NCBI GenBank assembly: GCA_032718475.1
Contig: JAUCBJ010002512.1
Coordinates: forward strand, 1-64,000
Source: Nemertoderma westbladi
Lineage: Eukaryota > Xenacoelomorpha > Nemertodermatida > Nemertodermatidae
Direction: 5' to 3'
Length of the DNA: 64,000 bases
Shown here: piece after piece, positions 1 to 11,400 of the stretch
Position numbering within the stretch: the first letter of the stretch is position 1
Layout of the letters: the number at the start of each line of letters is the position of its first letter
Notes under the pieces: generated by a model
What the model was told of the DNA's origin: nothing
The model's database searches: none
What the model saw: only the letters and a program-made list of their open reading frames with translations
Position numbers and translations under genes: made by a program

Positions 1-104
1 TAATAATTTGCATATTTTTGCGGTTTGCCCTCAATTTATGACTCAATGTCACCACTGTCAACTAAAGGGACACGCCAGTTTCGATTGCCCTTTTTAATCG
101 CGAT

Positions 105-661
105 TTGGAAAGCGTAGATGAAATGATCACACTACGTTACATAAGAGCTTGGGAAGCGAACGCTGATTTACATCGTGATTCGCGCCATCGCTATTATCCT
201 GGACGCGCTTACGAAGGAATTTATGCGTTCCATCCTTATCTATTCGCTTCTGTCGAACAGAAATCACGCATATCGAGTTACAGGAAGTATATCGACGGCC
301 TTACGAGTACCAAGCCCGCGAACGCGAGTTGGAAAGAACCATTAAACCAAGGAAGTTTCTAACTGCCTATGGTCCACCCACGGCCCTCGTTCAGACCACT
401 CGTAAAGGACCCGTAAGAGCGGCTGTCTTGAAACGAGCTCTCAAAGCCGTTAGACCCCTCTCCCCGGACGTTGATGTCAATCAACCCGGTACTTCGACCG
501 GCGGATATACCGATCGCAATCCCATACCTTCTGATGCAATCATATTGCACCCTTCACCCAGGAGTTATAGCCCTCCTCGTAAAGTGGCTCGCCCCAAAGA
601 GAAAAGGACTCTTGCTAGCTTTAAAAAGCTGCGTAAACGCCGTCCGCGCAAGAAAGACTAA
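105..661 (+). pseudogene. 3'-terminal ORF of the + strand BEL/Pao-like element, probably frameshifted
   Basis: Two overlapping frames look coding. The first (105-362) contains RYYPGRAYEGIYAFHPYLF. The second (open from 179, most convincing from about 272) contains EYQARERELERTIKPRKFL and runs to a TAA at 659-661. A frameshift around 262-272 would join them. The last 50 residues are strongly basic, ending KLRKRRPRKKD, and recur with substitutions at the 3' end of the - strand element (stop at 5310-5312), where LHP-PRSYS and KVARPKEKRT are conserved. Conservation of this tail between two diverged elements suggests it was under selection. I do not recognise the protein. It could be an accessory or envelope-like ORF 3' of pol; that is inference. 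No ATG start is evident, so the true start may be upstream of the window. Confidence 0.5.
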
Positions 662-739
662 CTGTTTAGAGTATTTTTATATTTTAGAAACTGTGATTTG
701 GTATATTTTATAGACTTAAATCCCATTTTCTGGGAGCGG

Positions 740-1998
740 TGTAAAAGCTTTTGTGGGATAACTGATACGTTTGCCTTTGCTGGCCAGTTCTCCCCCAGGC
801 GCTGGAATACTCTAAAAAGGTTTTCTAACTGTATATATATTCCCCTCGCCCGCAAGGTACCTTTACAGGTGTTTTAACGGACATAAAAATCATTCTGCTA
901 TATACGTGTTTTGGCGGACATGGTAAGGCAAAAAACTTGTAATGCACCAACTACCTTTCACAGCTTAGCCGTGATGATTCATATTACGACATCTAGCAGC
1001 TGGTTGCTGACATGGAAACAGCCATTGGACGCGTGGTTCTTTGTTTGGCTTGGGCCAATCAGGGCGGTTTTTCCTGTCGACGTGTAGCTTTTCTGCCGAT
1101 CATAAGGAGAGTGTTCTGTCTTACTGTTTTTACTTGTTACTTTGTTGTTATTGCTGTCTAAGCCAGAAACACCGGCCTTTTGGGAAGAACTCTAGTAAAC
1201 TGCTTGAATTATCGAAAGTATAAACTGTTACCGAAACAAATCTTAATTAATTAATCAATCAAATCGAAAGACAGCATTAACTCACTTAATTTAATTGCAT
1301 TAATCATATTGTTTGTACTGTTATTTTACCGTCAGTTATTAATTGTACCTATTTGTTGATGGAAATATTGTTATTTGGATAATACGGATAAATCACCCAA
1401 ATTCCCAATTTTCTTGATACACTACAGGTTAGAGAGACCGGCTATACATAACAATTGCGATTTATATTAATGTGGTGTGTATTGAATCCAATGTTATTTA
1501 GCAGACCCTACGTGAGTCAATTACTGCTCTCTTTATGTGTGATCAAATATACTGACTGTCGGCAGAATAGTGTGTATGATTGTGATTGGTAACAAAGTAT
1601 TTCCTAAAGAATACGCTTTATACTTTAATCATAAGCAGTATCGTTGCGTTTAGTATAAGTCTTAGTTCTGTTTAAATAGATAAAGCGCCACGTCCTAAAG
1701 GAACTGTTAATATTTCCCGAAAGCCAATAATATCTGTCAGAGATTAATTATTAACGATCTATCGAATAATACATTAGGTTTACACTGCAACCTTACACTG
1801 TAATAATACAATTCAAGCATCCGAATTCAGTCTCCCGGGTGTAGATCCATCGGGTGAATGATCGCGCATGGGCTGACTTCGGCTAATGTTTTGCGTATTA
1901 GCATAAAATATTGTCGTATGCTAAAGTGGTTTTAATTAACTAGAAGACATATAAATTTTGGCAGGTTAAACTGCTAAAGGTCTTCAAAAGCGCGAACA
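740..1998 (+). repeat. LTR of the + strand BEL/Pao-like element
   Basis: A block of 1259 bp that starts TG and ends CA and is homologous, inverted, to the 1197-bp LTRs at 4035-5231 and 15852-17048. It directly follows a purine-rich tract, as a 3' LTR should. The next bases (GTACG, 1999-2003) would be its target duplication, which cannot be tested because the other LTR is off-window. Confidence 0.8.
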
Positions 1999-2163
1999 GT
2001 ACGGTACCGGTCTGCCGGTAGGTAAGGCAGTAAGGGATGTAGAACAGCATACTGAAGTATCTAAGTCAGTAGGCTACTGTAGTAAGTACTGGTATAACAG
2101 CAGTGCGAGTGTGTGGTGTTGTGTGGACGCCGAGCAGCTCCAAGCAGCCAAGCTTTTTTAAGT

Positions 2164-2510
2164 CTGTAACCTGCTCCTTTCCCTGATTTGGTAAAGTGAT
2201 TGTTTATTGTTTTGGTTAGAAAATCCCGCCTCTGTAACCTGCTCCTTTCTCTCAATTGGTAATGTTATCGTTTATTGTTTTGGTTAGAAAATCCCGTCTC
2301 TGTAACCTGCTCCTTTCCCTGATTTTCTAAAGTGACTGTTTATTGTTTTGGTTAGAAAATCCCGCCTCTGTAACCAGTAACCTGCTCCTTTCCCTCAATT
2401 AGTTAAATGATCGTTTATTGTTTTGGTTAGAAAGGCCTGCCTCTGTAACCTGCTCCTTTCCTTCATTTGGTAAAATGACTGTTTATTGTTTTGTATAATT
2501 TTTGTAAGTT
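2164..2510 (-). repeat. Tandem array of five units, about 67-78 bp, left arm of palindrome
   Basis: CTGTAACCTGCTCCTTTCCC begins each unit near 2164, 2233, 2300, 2367 and 2445, each followed by a GTTTATTGTTTTGGTTAGAA segment. The inverted partner is at 2760-3115. Confidence 0.85.
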
Positions 2511-2759
2511 TTAGTAGTAATAAGTTTTGTTTATTGTATAATTCAGGGGGGGGCATAATTTCCTAAGGGGGGGCATTTTTTCCTAGGGAAATTTGCCCGG
2601 GGGGGCATTTTTTCCTAGGAAAATATGCCCCCCCGGGCACATTTCCCGGGGGGACATATTTTCCTAGGAAAAAATGCCCCCCCGGCAAATTTCCCTAGGA
2701 AAAAATGCCCCCCCTTAGGAAATTATGCCCCCCCTGAATTATACAATAAACAAAACTTA

Positions 2760-3115
2760 TTACTACTAAAACTTACAAAAATTATACAAAACAATAAACA
2801 GTCACTTTTTACCAAATGAAGGAAAGGAGCAGGTTACAGAGGCAGGCCTTTCTAACCAAAACAATAAACGATCATTTAACTAATTGAGGGAAAGGAGCAG
2901 GTTACAGAGGCGGGATTTTCTAACCAAAACAATAAACAGTCACTTTAGCAAATCAGGGAAAGGAGCAGGTTACAGAGACGGGATTTTCTAACCAAAACAA
3001 TAAATGATAACATTACCAATTGAGAGAAAGGAGCAGGTTACAGAGGCGGGATTTTCTAACCAAAACAATAAACAATCACTTTACCAAATCCGGGAAAGGA
3101 GCAGGTTACAGACTT
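2760..3115 (+). repeat. Tandem array, right arm of palindrome
   Basis: Five units containing GGAAAGGAGCAGGTTACAG then TCTAACCAAAACAATAAAC, the reverse complement of the array at 2164-2510. Single diverged units occur elsewhere in the window (for example near 29490 and 32600), so the unit is also an interspersed repeat. Confidence 0.85.
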
Positions 3116-3367
3116 AAAAAAGCTTGGAGCTGCTCGGCGCCCACACAACACCACACACTCGCACTGCTGTTATACCAGTACTTACTACAGTATCCTACTG
3201 ACTTAGATACTTCAGTACAGCAGTATGCTGTTCTACATCCCTTTGCCTTACCTGTTTACCTACCGGCAGACCGGTACCGTACTATTCTTCCAACTATTAC
3301 AAGTTCTGCAGTTGGTAGATTAAAAGTGGCTACCAGCAGACCGGTATCGTACCAGTTTTCAGACTTT

Positions 3368-3512
3368 TGAGGGGGCTAATTTTCCTGAGGGGAGGCATTA
3401 TTTCCTAAGGAGAAAATGCCCCCCCGGGCTAAATTTCCTAGGAAAAATTGCCCGGGGGGACATAATATCCTAGGAAATAATGCCCCGGGGGGCATATTCT
3501 AGGGGGGGCTGA
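3368..3512. repeat. Third block of G/C-run plus CCTAGG units
   Basis: Outside the palindrome but made of the same units as its axis (runs of 5-8 G or C joined by TTTCCTAGGAAA-like palindromes). It may be a displaced fragment of another copy. Confidence 0.6.
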
Positions 3513-4034
3513 TTTCCTTGTGACACCGGCGCAGAGATGTGATTCGTCGATGCCGTCCTCATACTGTACTGTAGCAGTAGCATCGTCTAAAAGAGATAGA
3601 TTACATCACTGGCACCCGTACTGCCTGACTCCACACCAGGCTAATGTACTGCACGAGTATAACACGGTACGTACTAAAAGGTAGAACGATCTATAACGGG
3701 CTATAACGATCTATAACGGGCTATAACTTCTTATAACAAGCTATATACCCACCTATAACGAGCTATAATCTGAAAATTTACAATAAAACACCTATTTTAG
3801 AATGGATTTATTTTCCTAGTCAGTAATTTAATTACGCAATTTGGTTTTTTAGTCCATAATACTGCTTTTCATCTTTGTGGTATCACGAAATCAGTCATTA
3901 CTGCACTAGTCAGCATGTCACTACTGCATTATCTGACTATCAGACAGTGCAGCAGTGGAGAGGTCTGCCACATGGCCTACTCTCCCATCTCTCTGTCTAT
4001 CCTCCATCCTGCTATCCGCTGTCAGCTTCTGGTC

Positions 4035-5231
4035 TGTTCGCGCTTTCAGACCTTTGGCAGCTTAACCCGCCAAATTAGGATGTCTTCTAGATAATAAATC
4101 ACTTTTAGCCTCTGACAAGTATTTGATTCACTACACTAGTCGAAACCAATCGGTGCGCGATCATTCACCCGCTGGATATACCCGGGAGATTGGGTTCGAC
4201 GGCTTAATCTTATTGCTATGTAAGCCTAATGTATTATTCGACTGACAGTATTATATAATCTCTGACAATATTATTCACCTTCGGGGAATATTAACAGTTC
4301 CTTTAGGACGTGGCGCTCTATCTATATAAACAGAGTTATGACTTAAACTACTCACAACGATATGGCTTAGTTATAATTCACATATATGGCGCATTCTTTA
4401 GGAAATGCTTCGTTATCAGTCTCACTCATACACAATGCTGCACAATACTGCACACTAATCTGCCGATCTTCACTGATTTTAGTCACATATAAAAGGAACA
4501 CGGACCGAATCATGTAGGGTCTATCAAATAACATTAGATTCACTTCAAACCACTTTAACATAAGTCACAATCGTTATATGTAACCTTTCTCTCTTACCTT
4601 CGGTATATCAAGAATATTGGGTTTCGGGGTTATTTATCGTTATTCCAAATATAATAATTCATCAACCATATTATGAAGAACTGACAGTAAATAGCAGTAT
4701 AACAATATAAAAGTATGCACAGGTATGTTTGATTAGGTATGTTGAGTTGCATGAGTTGTGACAATCAGTCAGTTTTGTTATGATAACGGATATATGTCCT
4801 TATAATTAAGCCTACTAGTGTTAGACTAAAACAGAAAAGCACAAAATATTTCCAAGCCGTTCTCTCCTGGCTCAGGACAGAAAAACCAACAACACTGAAA
4901 ACTGATAAGAATAACCTTATTTACAAAGGCTTCCACCCACCACAGAGAAAGAGCATACAGATAGGAAAATTCAGTTCAGTAGATCTGTGATAGGTCGAAA
5001 TCAAAATCAACTCAAATCCTATCGGCAGATACAGAAAGCAGGGCTGTGGGGCAACTTTCCCAAGCTGGTTGGACAATCAAACGTAGCCCAGATCCCTTCG
5101 CACAGCAAATCAGCCAATCAGCCGGTAGCTTGCGCTATTCTAGTTATAGATCCCTTTTTAGAGTATTCCAGCGCCTGGGGGGAACTGGTTAGCAAGGCAA
5201 ACGAATCAGTTATCCCACAAAAGCTTTTACA
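4035..5231 (-). repeat. 3' LTR of the BEL/Pao element
   Basis: 1197 bp, TG...CA, immediately downstream (on the - strand) of the last ORF and a TGGGAGC purine tract. It matches 15852-17048 without indels. A TATA-like TTTATATAGATAGAGCGCC on the - strand lies near 4310-4330 and could serve the promoter in the 5' copy. The open frames here (4310-4492, 4367-4561, 4987-5313) recur in the other LTR and have no coding look. Confidence 0.92.
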
Positions 5232-5309
5232 CGGCTCCCAGAAAATGGGATTTAAGTCTATAAAATATACAAAATCACAATTTCTAATATACATAAATAC
5301 TCTAAACAG

Positions 5310-6098
5310 TTAGTCTTTCTTGCGCGGACGGCGTTTACGCAGTTTTTTAAAGCTAGCAAGAGTCCTTTTCTCTTTGGGGCGAGCCACTTTACTAGAAAGG
5401 CTATAACTCCTGGGTAAAGGGTGCAATACAATTGCATTAGAAGGTTTGGGTTTACGGTCGGTGTCTCATCCATATCGATATGCTTCTCCTCGAGCTGATT
5501 TTCCTCCGCTTGTCATGGGATACGTTCGTCCAAAACTCTCGCAGAGAATAGGGTTTTCTAAGCTTGATATCTTCTCAGAGATTCGAGATTTCCCAATCGA
5601 ACTAAGGCCAATTAACTATAAGGCCAATTCGTTTATCGATTGGACTTGCTGTTATAACTTACGTTTATCTGAACAAACGCAGGTTTCTTTTTTGATCTTT
5701 ATAGAATAGCGTTTAACTCGTTTCGTACAACGCTCTCCTTCACCTTGATGAAGGGTTGTATCGCGTTAAACGGGGACGACCATACGGTTGGATAGTGATA
5801 TTAGGTGTCCGCGTCACAATCCGGCTAAGTAAGATGGGCGGCTAGCTAGAAATCACTGTCGGAGTGTTACCGATTAATTGTTAGGGTAGCACTAGATCTT
5901 GAACAGTGAATACAGTCCGCGAGGATCCGCGACACCACCAGGATCGCAGGTCTGAGGTCCAACTAAGGAATGAGGAGGTTTGACCGAGTATTCCGGGACT
6001 CTGATCGTAGGTTTACTCCAGGATCGTTCGAGCCAAGTGAGCATAGGTGATACGTCAAACAAGTTTCGCTCGAACTCCAGTAAATATAACGAGCACAA
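5310..6098 (-). pseudogene. 3'-terminal ORF region of the BEL/Pao element, broken
   Basis: On the - strand, 6098-5892 is open and reads FERNLFDVSPMLTWLERSW and CDPGGVADPRGLYSLFK. Nearer the LTR a second segment reads DTDRKPKPSNAIVLHPLPRS and ends KLRKRRPRKKD at a TAA (5312-5310). A TGA just before DTDRK and frame changes between the segments show it is interrupted. The basic tail is shared with the + strand element at 1-661, where the corresponding text is TDRNPIPSDAIILHPSPRS. The product is not recognised; its place between pol and the 3' LTR is where env-like or accessory ORFs sit in LTR elements. Confidence 0.5.
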
Positions 6099-6142
6099 CT
6101 GTGTTTAACACAACGTTTCCGTGGATGTTTATGTCTTTCTGT

Positions 6143-6331
6143 TTATTGGCTGGGTCTAGGACATTTATCGTAATAATACCAAAGACGCACGTCTTGAAGG
6201 GGAAACGCGGGTGATCGCTCTCCAGTTTTACAATATTCCTCCATCTGTTCGAAGCTATCTGGAACGACAGGGAGTGGTCGATCGGCGGTAAGATACATCA
6301 TCGTAAAATAGAGCCGTTTGAGTTCCATCAT
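6143..6331 (-). CDS. Unrecognised small ORF in the 3' part of the BEL/Pao element
   Basis: An ATG-initiated frame of 62 codons with non-repetitive, protein-like composition (RPLPVVPDSFEQMEEYCKTG; then RLWYYYDKCPRP). The same frame is open upstream to a TAG at about 6386, adding SQQNLETRYPQGIHPDP. That TAG is preceded by a pyrimidine-rich run, so a splice acceptor there (TTGCTAG) is conceivable but unproven. It follows the 145-aa ORF within about 70 bp and may be its continuation in another frame. No family recognised. Confidence 0.4.
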   Translation of the reverse strand: MMELKRLYFTMMYLTADRPLPVVPDSFEQMEEYCKTGERSPAFPLQDVRLWYYYDKCPRPSQ

Positions 6332-6400
6332 AGGATCTGGATGTATACCTTGAGGATATCGAGTTTCGAGGTTTTGTTGACTAGCAACATTGAGATAGGT

Positions 6401-6838
6401 CTATCTTAGGAATTCTAGATATTCGTTGAAGCCGCTACGTTTATCAGGTTCTTCAACGTCTTCTCTTTCGAGTTTATTTCGAATAGAGTTCTCGTGTTCT
6501 ATTCTCGATTTGTCGTTTCGACTCCGCTGGGTATGATATTTAAATAAAACCATTTCCCTTTCGGTATCGACATCGTCGGTGTCGTGTAAATCAATAGGAT
6601 GACCAGTAGTCAAGAAGTCCATATACGTACCATTACGATGCGTATAGCGAGCAGTGAATTTTCTATAGTCCAATTCACGCGTAAGTTGCTCCTGGGACAT
6701 TCGCGGTTCGATATAACGACCATCGTCCTCCGTAGTAGTTGGATCAGCGTCGCCGCGTATCAAGCTATCGACAAACGCTTGTAAAGGTAGAGTATATCTC
6801 TCCCTGATACCAAGATCATCTTCTATTAATTCAGTCAT
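6401..6838 (-). CDS. Unrecognised 145-aa ORF in the 3' part of the BEL/Pao element
   Basis: Starts at an ATG (6838-6836) and ends at a TAG. It is acidic and charged, with MTELIEDDLGIRERYTLPLQ at the N-terminus and HRNGTYMDFLTTGHPIDLHD in the middle; no signal peptide, membrane segment or cysteine cluster is visible. It lies 1.6 kb downstream of the gag-protease ORF on the same strand, so it could be expressed from a spliced subgenomic RNA; that is inference. It is not reverse transcriptase, integrase or RNase H as far as motifs show. It may be a captured or element-specific accessory gene. Confidence 0.5.
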   Translation of the reverse strand: MTELIEDDLGIRERYTLPLQAFVDSLIRGDADPTTTEDDGRYIEPRMSQEQLTRELDYRKFTARYTHRNGTYMDFLTTGHPIDLHDTDDVDTEREMVLFKYHTQRSRNDKSRIEHENSIRNKLEREDVEEPDKRSGFNEYLEFLR

Positions 6839-7019
6839 ATCTGCTATACGAGTTCACCAATATTATAATGAGTTTATATTTATTAGGCGAGCGGGCGTCG
6901 CTGCCTACTTCTCCCTTGCCCCCGGACAGTGTGAGATTCTCAGCGCCGATGTACCGCTGTCGCTGTACTTTCGCCAACGACGTAGCCGTACAACGACAAC
7001 GATAACCGGCACAAGTCAC

Positions 7020-8483
7020 TCAACTGTCCGTCCCAAAGGCTTAGATGTACTTCAGGTTTTCCTTGGAGAGTTAGGTTACTTTCACGATTGCGACTAGCTA
7101 CTGTAAACACACTTTAGCAGTAACATTCACCTATAAACTCACAAATACCACACAACTGGTCACAACTACGCACATTCGGGCCATTTGTCCGTTAGTCAAT
7201 GCTTTCCAGAATGTCACTGTATTATTATGTATCCATGGATACTAGCAGTGCGCTATTTATTCCCTATGCTATTCAATGGAACAAGCTTTCTATTGTTCTT
7301 TTAACTCAATTCTAATTCTAGCGTGGTTGTTGCTATGGTGACATTATGCAAAGCTAGCGGTAGAATTAGGGTAATTCCAATGCATACAGATCTGGGATGT
7401 TATTTAATAGTATTCTTTAATAGTCAATGTTCTGTTTTATACATGACTTTATGAATTTTATCGGCTATTGACTATGTTTGGGAGACTTTCGCACACTCAT
7501 ATGCATAATAAGATAAATCTCCGCTCCCTTGATCTATTAATTAATGGAATTTTGGGAATGTTATAAATTGCGTAAAAATGGCAATTTATTAAATTCATTA
7601 AAAGGCATGAATTTAAATTATTCCCTGAAATTTTATTATTTGATAATTAAATGGACATATTTTGATTCTAGAACATGTCTGGGGACACAAGATCCTTAAT
7701 TCTATGACAATTGTCTTTTTAAGAATATCGGTAAATGCTACGATATCTTAATTGACTAGAATTGTTGAAGGATCTGAATTTTACAGATTTTGATTTATTA
7801 GATTTGCAAATATTAAATAATTAATATTTGAGATGGGCACCGATTTATTCCAGAACTTGTCTGGGGACGTTAACCACTGATTCTAGAATTTGTCTTTCAA
7901 GTATATCGGTGGGTGCCGCGATATCTTAATCGACTAGAATTACAGATGGTCAAAGGGTTTAACAGATTTATTTTGCGTTATACGCTACTGTTAAAGGGAC
8001 ATCACGCTACTATATGTATTATTTAATATACGGTATGAGAGCAATATCGCACGAAGCAATGTCAGTGTGAAGAGGCAAGTCGTTTCCAAGGTCTACCCAG
8101 AGCTTGGTTTAGCCGAGACACGAGGATCTGAACTTTGCATTCCTAATACTCTGCCTACCAATAATACTTGAATATAGTAGTGGCTTTATTGTACTTTAAT
8201 AAGTACGGATATGTCATCTTACTGTAGTTACGTATTTATAATATAATACGGACAGTAAGGAAAGAGGAAAAGAATTATTTCTTGCCGTCGCACTAAATAT
8301 AATATATAAGCAATTAAGTAATAAACACTAATATATTGCACTAATCTACTAAATAATCGCTAAATAATATTCTACTAAATTAAATAAAACGATTATAATA
8401 AAATTACATAGTAATACATACAGAAATATAAAAATAATAAAATAATATAAAATAATAGAGTCACACACCCACTCCATATGTTG
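7020..8483. repeat. Gene-free internal stretch of the BEL/Pao element with a 95-bp direct repeat
   Basis: AT-rich, no credible ORF on either strand. Two copies of a block of about 95 bp (about 7664-7765 and 7848-7945), each beginning ATTC-AGAAC-TGTCTGGGGAC and ending CGATATCTTAAT-GACTAGAAT, are spaced about 185 bp apart. Integrase would be expected here in an intact BEL element; no HHCC or DDE text is visible. Confidence 0.55.
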
Positions 8484-11400
8484 TTACGTTATGGAGTCCC
8501 TAGATGTTTGAAGGATTAGGGAGGTGGTCGTGGGAAGAGAATCTTGCCTTCCACAGTTTCCGGAGAGTCCTCCATTCCCTTCCGGTAAACACAAACGACC
8601 GACTGGGTGATTGAGTCGCTGCATCCCGAATACAATTCCAGGTTTCCTCTTCGTCCTGGAATAGTGACGATAGAAACATCGCTCTAGGTACACGACGGCC
8701 TTACAAAGCCGATTCCAGGAGCTATAGTGGTCCGTCGCTCCCTGCAGGAGAGGTGAGAGTCCCTGCGAGACGTCTGATGTTCCAGAGCTCCAATCGCTCT
8801 CTCTGATCTTCATGAAGGATCCACTCGCGGTGGGGAGGTACAGATCCACGGCGTCGTCCCTGGCAATATGTAATACCGACAGATCTATCCCGGGTTCAAA
8901 TAACTCCGATCCACCCGTCCGGGTTTTAGGTTTGACTTTCTCCGCTCCCTTGGCTGGTCTAATCTCAGTCGGAGTAAGATGGGGAGGCCATTCATCCTCC
9001 TTACTCAGGAAGTCGGGTTCACCTAACCGGTCTGTAGTATCTGTCAGTTCTTGAGGAGTTGCTCCTCTGGAAGCGATGTCAGTTGGATTAAACTTCTTGG
9101 GGCAATATCTCCATTGATCTACATTGGAGCTAATATCGTCATTATCTGAGGAGTATGGTGTTCCCTCAGTTGGGTCGTCTCCCTCACTAGTATCGTCTTC
9201 CCATTTACTCACCTGGCAGACGCGATCTTGAAGCAGTCTTTCTCTGAGCGTTCTTCGGGAAGGTCCAGTAAGGTACCAACCTACTCTAGTTCTTACCGCA
9301 TAGGTCTGTAGTGGCTGCGGTTGAGCAGGCCGTTTCTCTAATGTCTCCAGCGCCTCATGCGCGTTTTGGCCGATGAGTATTTGCACTCCAGGATAATCAG
9401 TCTGGAATCGAGGTATCTTAAGATGTTGGATGCTCTCATCCTCGTCCCAATTATAAAGGTCTGCTTGAGTAGTACCGAAGTTCTTTATAGCCACCATTTT
9501 CACTGACCTTATGCTATGTTCTCCTAGTTCGTCCTGGGGGGTGGACAACGCTCCTACATAATAATCCGCTGTTATTGTAGATTTCCAAACTTGCATAATG
9601 CCGGACATATTTAGCTTGGTTCGGAACTTGGGTTGTCCAGCGAAGATGTCTTCGGCTAGTTCTTTATCAATGAATGTTCCTGTGCTGCCGGAGTCCAGGA
9701 GGGTGTTCACTATATAGCTCTTCTGAGGTCCGTGAACCCTTACCTGTACCACAGGAAATTCTCTAATCCCTACATTGGAAGTTGGCGCTTTCCAAGATAG
9801 TTGTCGATCAGAAGTATTTAAAGCAAGGTCAATGTCTGATGTATCTTTTTCATAAATGAGTGCTCGATACACTGCGGTGGTGTTTATTAAGTAACAGGAT
9901 TCGTTTTGGTCGGAGAACTCGTCCGTATAGAATCCTTCCATCTCAGATTGATCAGTGTCGTTCACATCACTGAATTGGACATGTAGTTCGGAATCACTCA
10001 CCTGACTCGGACTATTTCGCTCGAATTCAGTGTGCAACAAGATATGATGTTTCGCACCGCACTTTGCACACCTTGCGTCGGAGTGACAGGTTCGCCGTTG
10101 GTGTCCTCGTCTGAGGCAGTTATAACACAACCGCTTATCCCACATGACTTCCCGTCTCTCTTTTAATGATTTCTTTAAGAATTCATCGCACATATTCAAG
10201 CAGTGGGGCCCGTCGCACAGCACACATTTGGGTTTGATGTTACTTACTTTAACCTGTGCTGTGTGGTGCACACTTGTTCTTTCTTCGGGCTTTCTCACCT
10301 GAATTCTCTTGGGAGACGTAGGAGGAGTTTTTCTTACCTGTTCTCTCCTGTCATTGGTTCGAGACTTGAATTTACTTACCTGGTCTTTAGGCGTTTTATT
10401 GACATAATTAGATCTTTTAGTGTCTTTCCTGCTATCCTCTCCTTGAGAAGTCTGGCTTTCGCCGTCGTCTGTATAACACACTGGTGTTACCCTTCTCCTA
10501 GAAACGGGTTTCTCACTTACCTTGTTTTCCAGTGTCTTCTCTCTGGACTGCCTTAGGAGCTGTAATTTCACTTCTCCATCTAGGAATGACATGAGATCAG
10601 CCATGGTAGGGTCTCGTCGTTGTTGTTCCATCATATATAACACTTTCTTATCCCAGCGTGTACCTACTCCACCCTTCGGTAAAGTAGAAGCCACTGCTCT
10701 AATAACCATAGCACTCTGATACTCATGAGACTTACCTAGCCAATCTAATTGTCTGCAGATCTCCTGAATCTCATCGGAAAACTCTAAAATCCCGCTGCTA
10801 ATAAACTTTCGGGGCGCTACCAACTTTGCATACATATACCCAGCGATGTTATTCCTATTACCATACCTGATGTTTAGTGTATCCCAAACTTGTCTTAATC
10901 CGTCTGGATGTCCAATAAACTTTAACGCCATTAACTTGGGAGATCCTTCCAAGCACTCGATGAGGAATCTAAGTTTCTCTCCATTAGATAGTACAGAGTT
11001 CTGTATGTTATCTTTGTAATATTCATTAAAAGGTAACCATTTCATCTCATCTCCATTGAACTTGACGATCTCTCCCACCTTCACCGCTTGCCGGGCTTCG
11101 GTTCTAGCCATTTGACGCGTAAAACTTTCTTGGGCCATCGTGTTATTTAATATCGAGTTATCGGTATATAAATTTCTCGGATTATGATCAGGTCTATAGG
11201 GAATGTCATTATCAACAGGTCTATAATTACCCTTAATAGGGTTCACTATAGGAGTTTCTACTTCGCTAGCAGTATATATGCGTGTAGGCTCCACACCTTG
11301 CGCATGAGATACTTCAGACCTAACAGGTTGACACATTGTTACCGAGGGTGGTGGTATACCCCTTTGAGTATTTACTAATTTATCGCGTTCTAGCGCGATA

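Larger units (their letters stand above)
1..1998 (+). mobile_element. 3' end of a second BEL/Pao-like LTR element (truncated by window start)
   Basis: The end of the last ORF (to 661), a short purine-rich tract (TGGGAGCGG) and a complete LTR-like block (740-1998) follow one another here. The same order, in reverse complement, forms the 3' end of the complete - strand element at 4035-17048. Both LTRs open with TGTAAAAGCTTTTGTGGG and close with GCGCGAACA. This copy is clearly diverged from the - strand element, so it is a different subfamily or an older insertion. The body of the element lies outside the window. Confidence 0.8.
1999..3282. mobile_element. Large imperfect palindrome (foldback-like element) with tandem-array arms
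   Basis: The arms 1999-2640 and 2640-3282 are reverse complements with scattered differences. From outside in, each arm holds a single-copy part (left GTACGGTACCGGTCTGCCGG, right its complement ending at 3282), then about five tandem units of 67-78 bp (left 2164-2510, right 2760-3115) containing the word AACCAAAACAATAAAC, then G/C-run plus CCTAGG units around the axis (2546-2734). There is no coding capacity; the open frames at 2061-2255 and 3020-3370 are arm sequence read in the two directions. The left edge coincides with the end of the + strand LTR, so that retroelement probably inserted into the left arm. Confidence 0.75.

Noticed and set aside
1999-3282. Assembly artefact (hairpin read) causing the palindrome
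   Set aside because: The arms differ by many substitutions and unit-level changes, so a single read folded on itself does not explain it; long-read support would still be useful.
4310-5313. Small ORFs in the LTRs (60, 64 and about 108 aa)
   Set aside because: They recur in both LTRs only because the LTRs are duplicates; no coding features, and one extends into the antisense of the 3' ORF.
1-5420. A large virus or Polinton-type element with terminal inverted repeats
   Set aside because: The outer inverted blocks are LTRs of two BEL-like elements in opposite orientation; the right one has a matching direct copy at 15852-17048 with a 5-bp target duplication. No polymerase, capsid or ATPase motif was seen.
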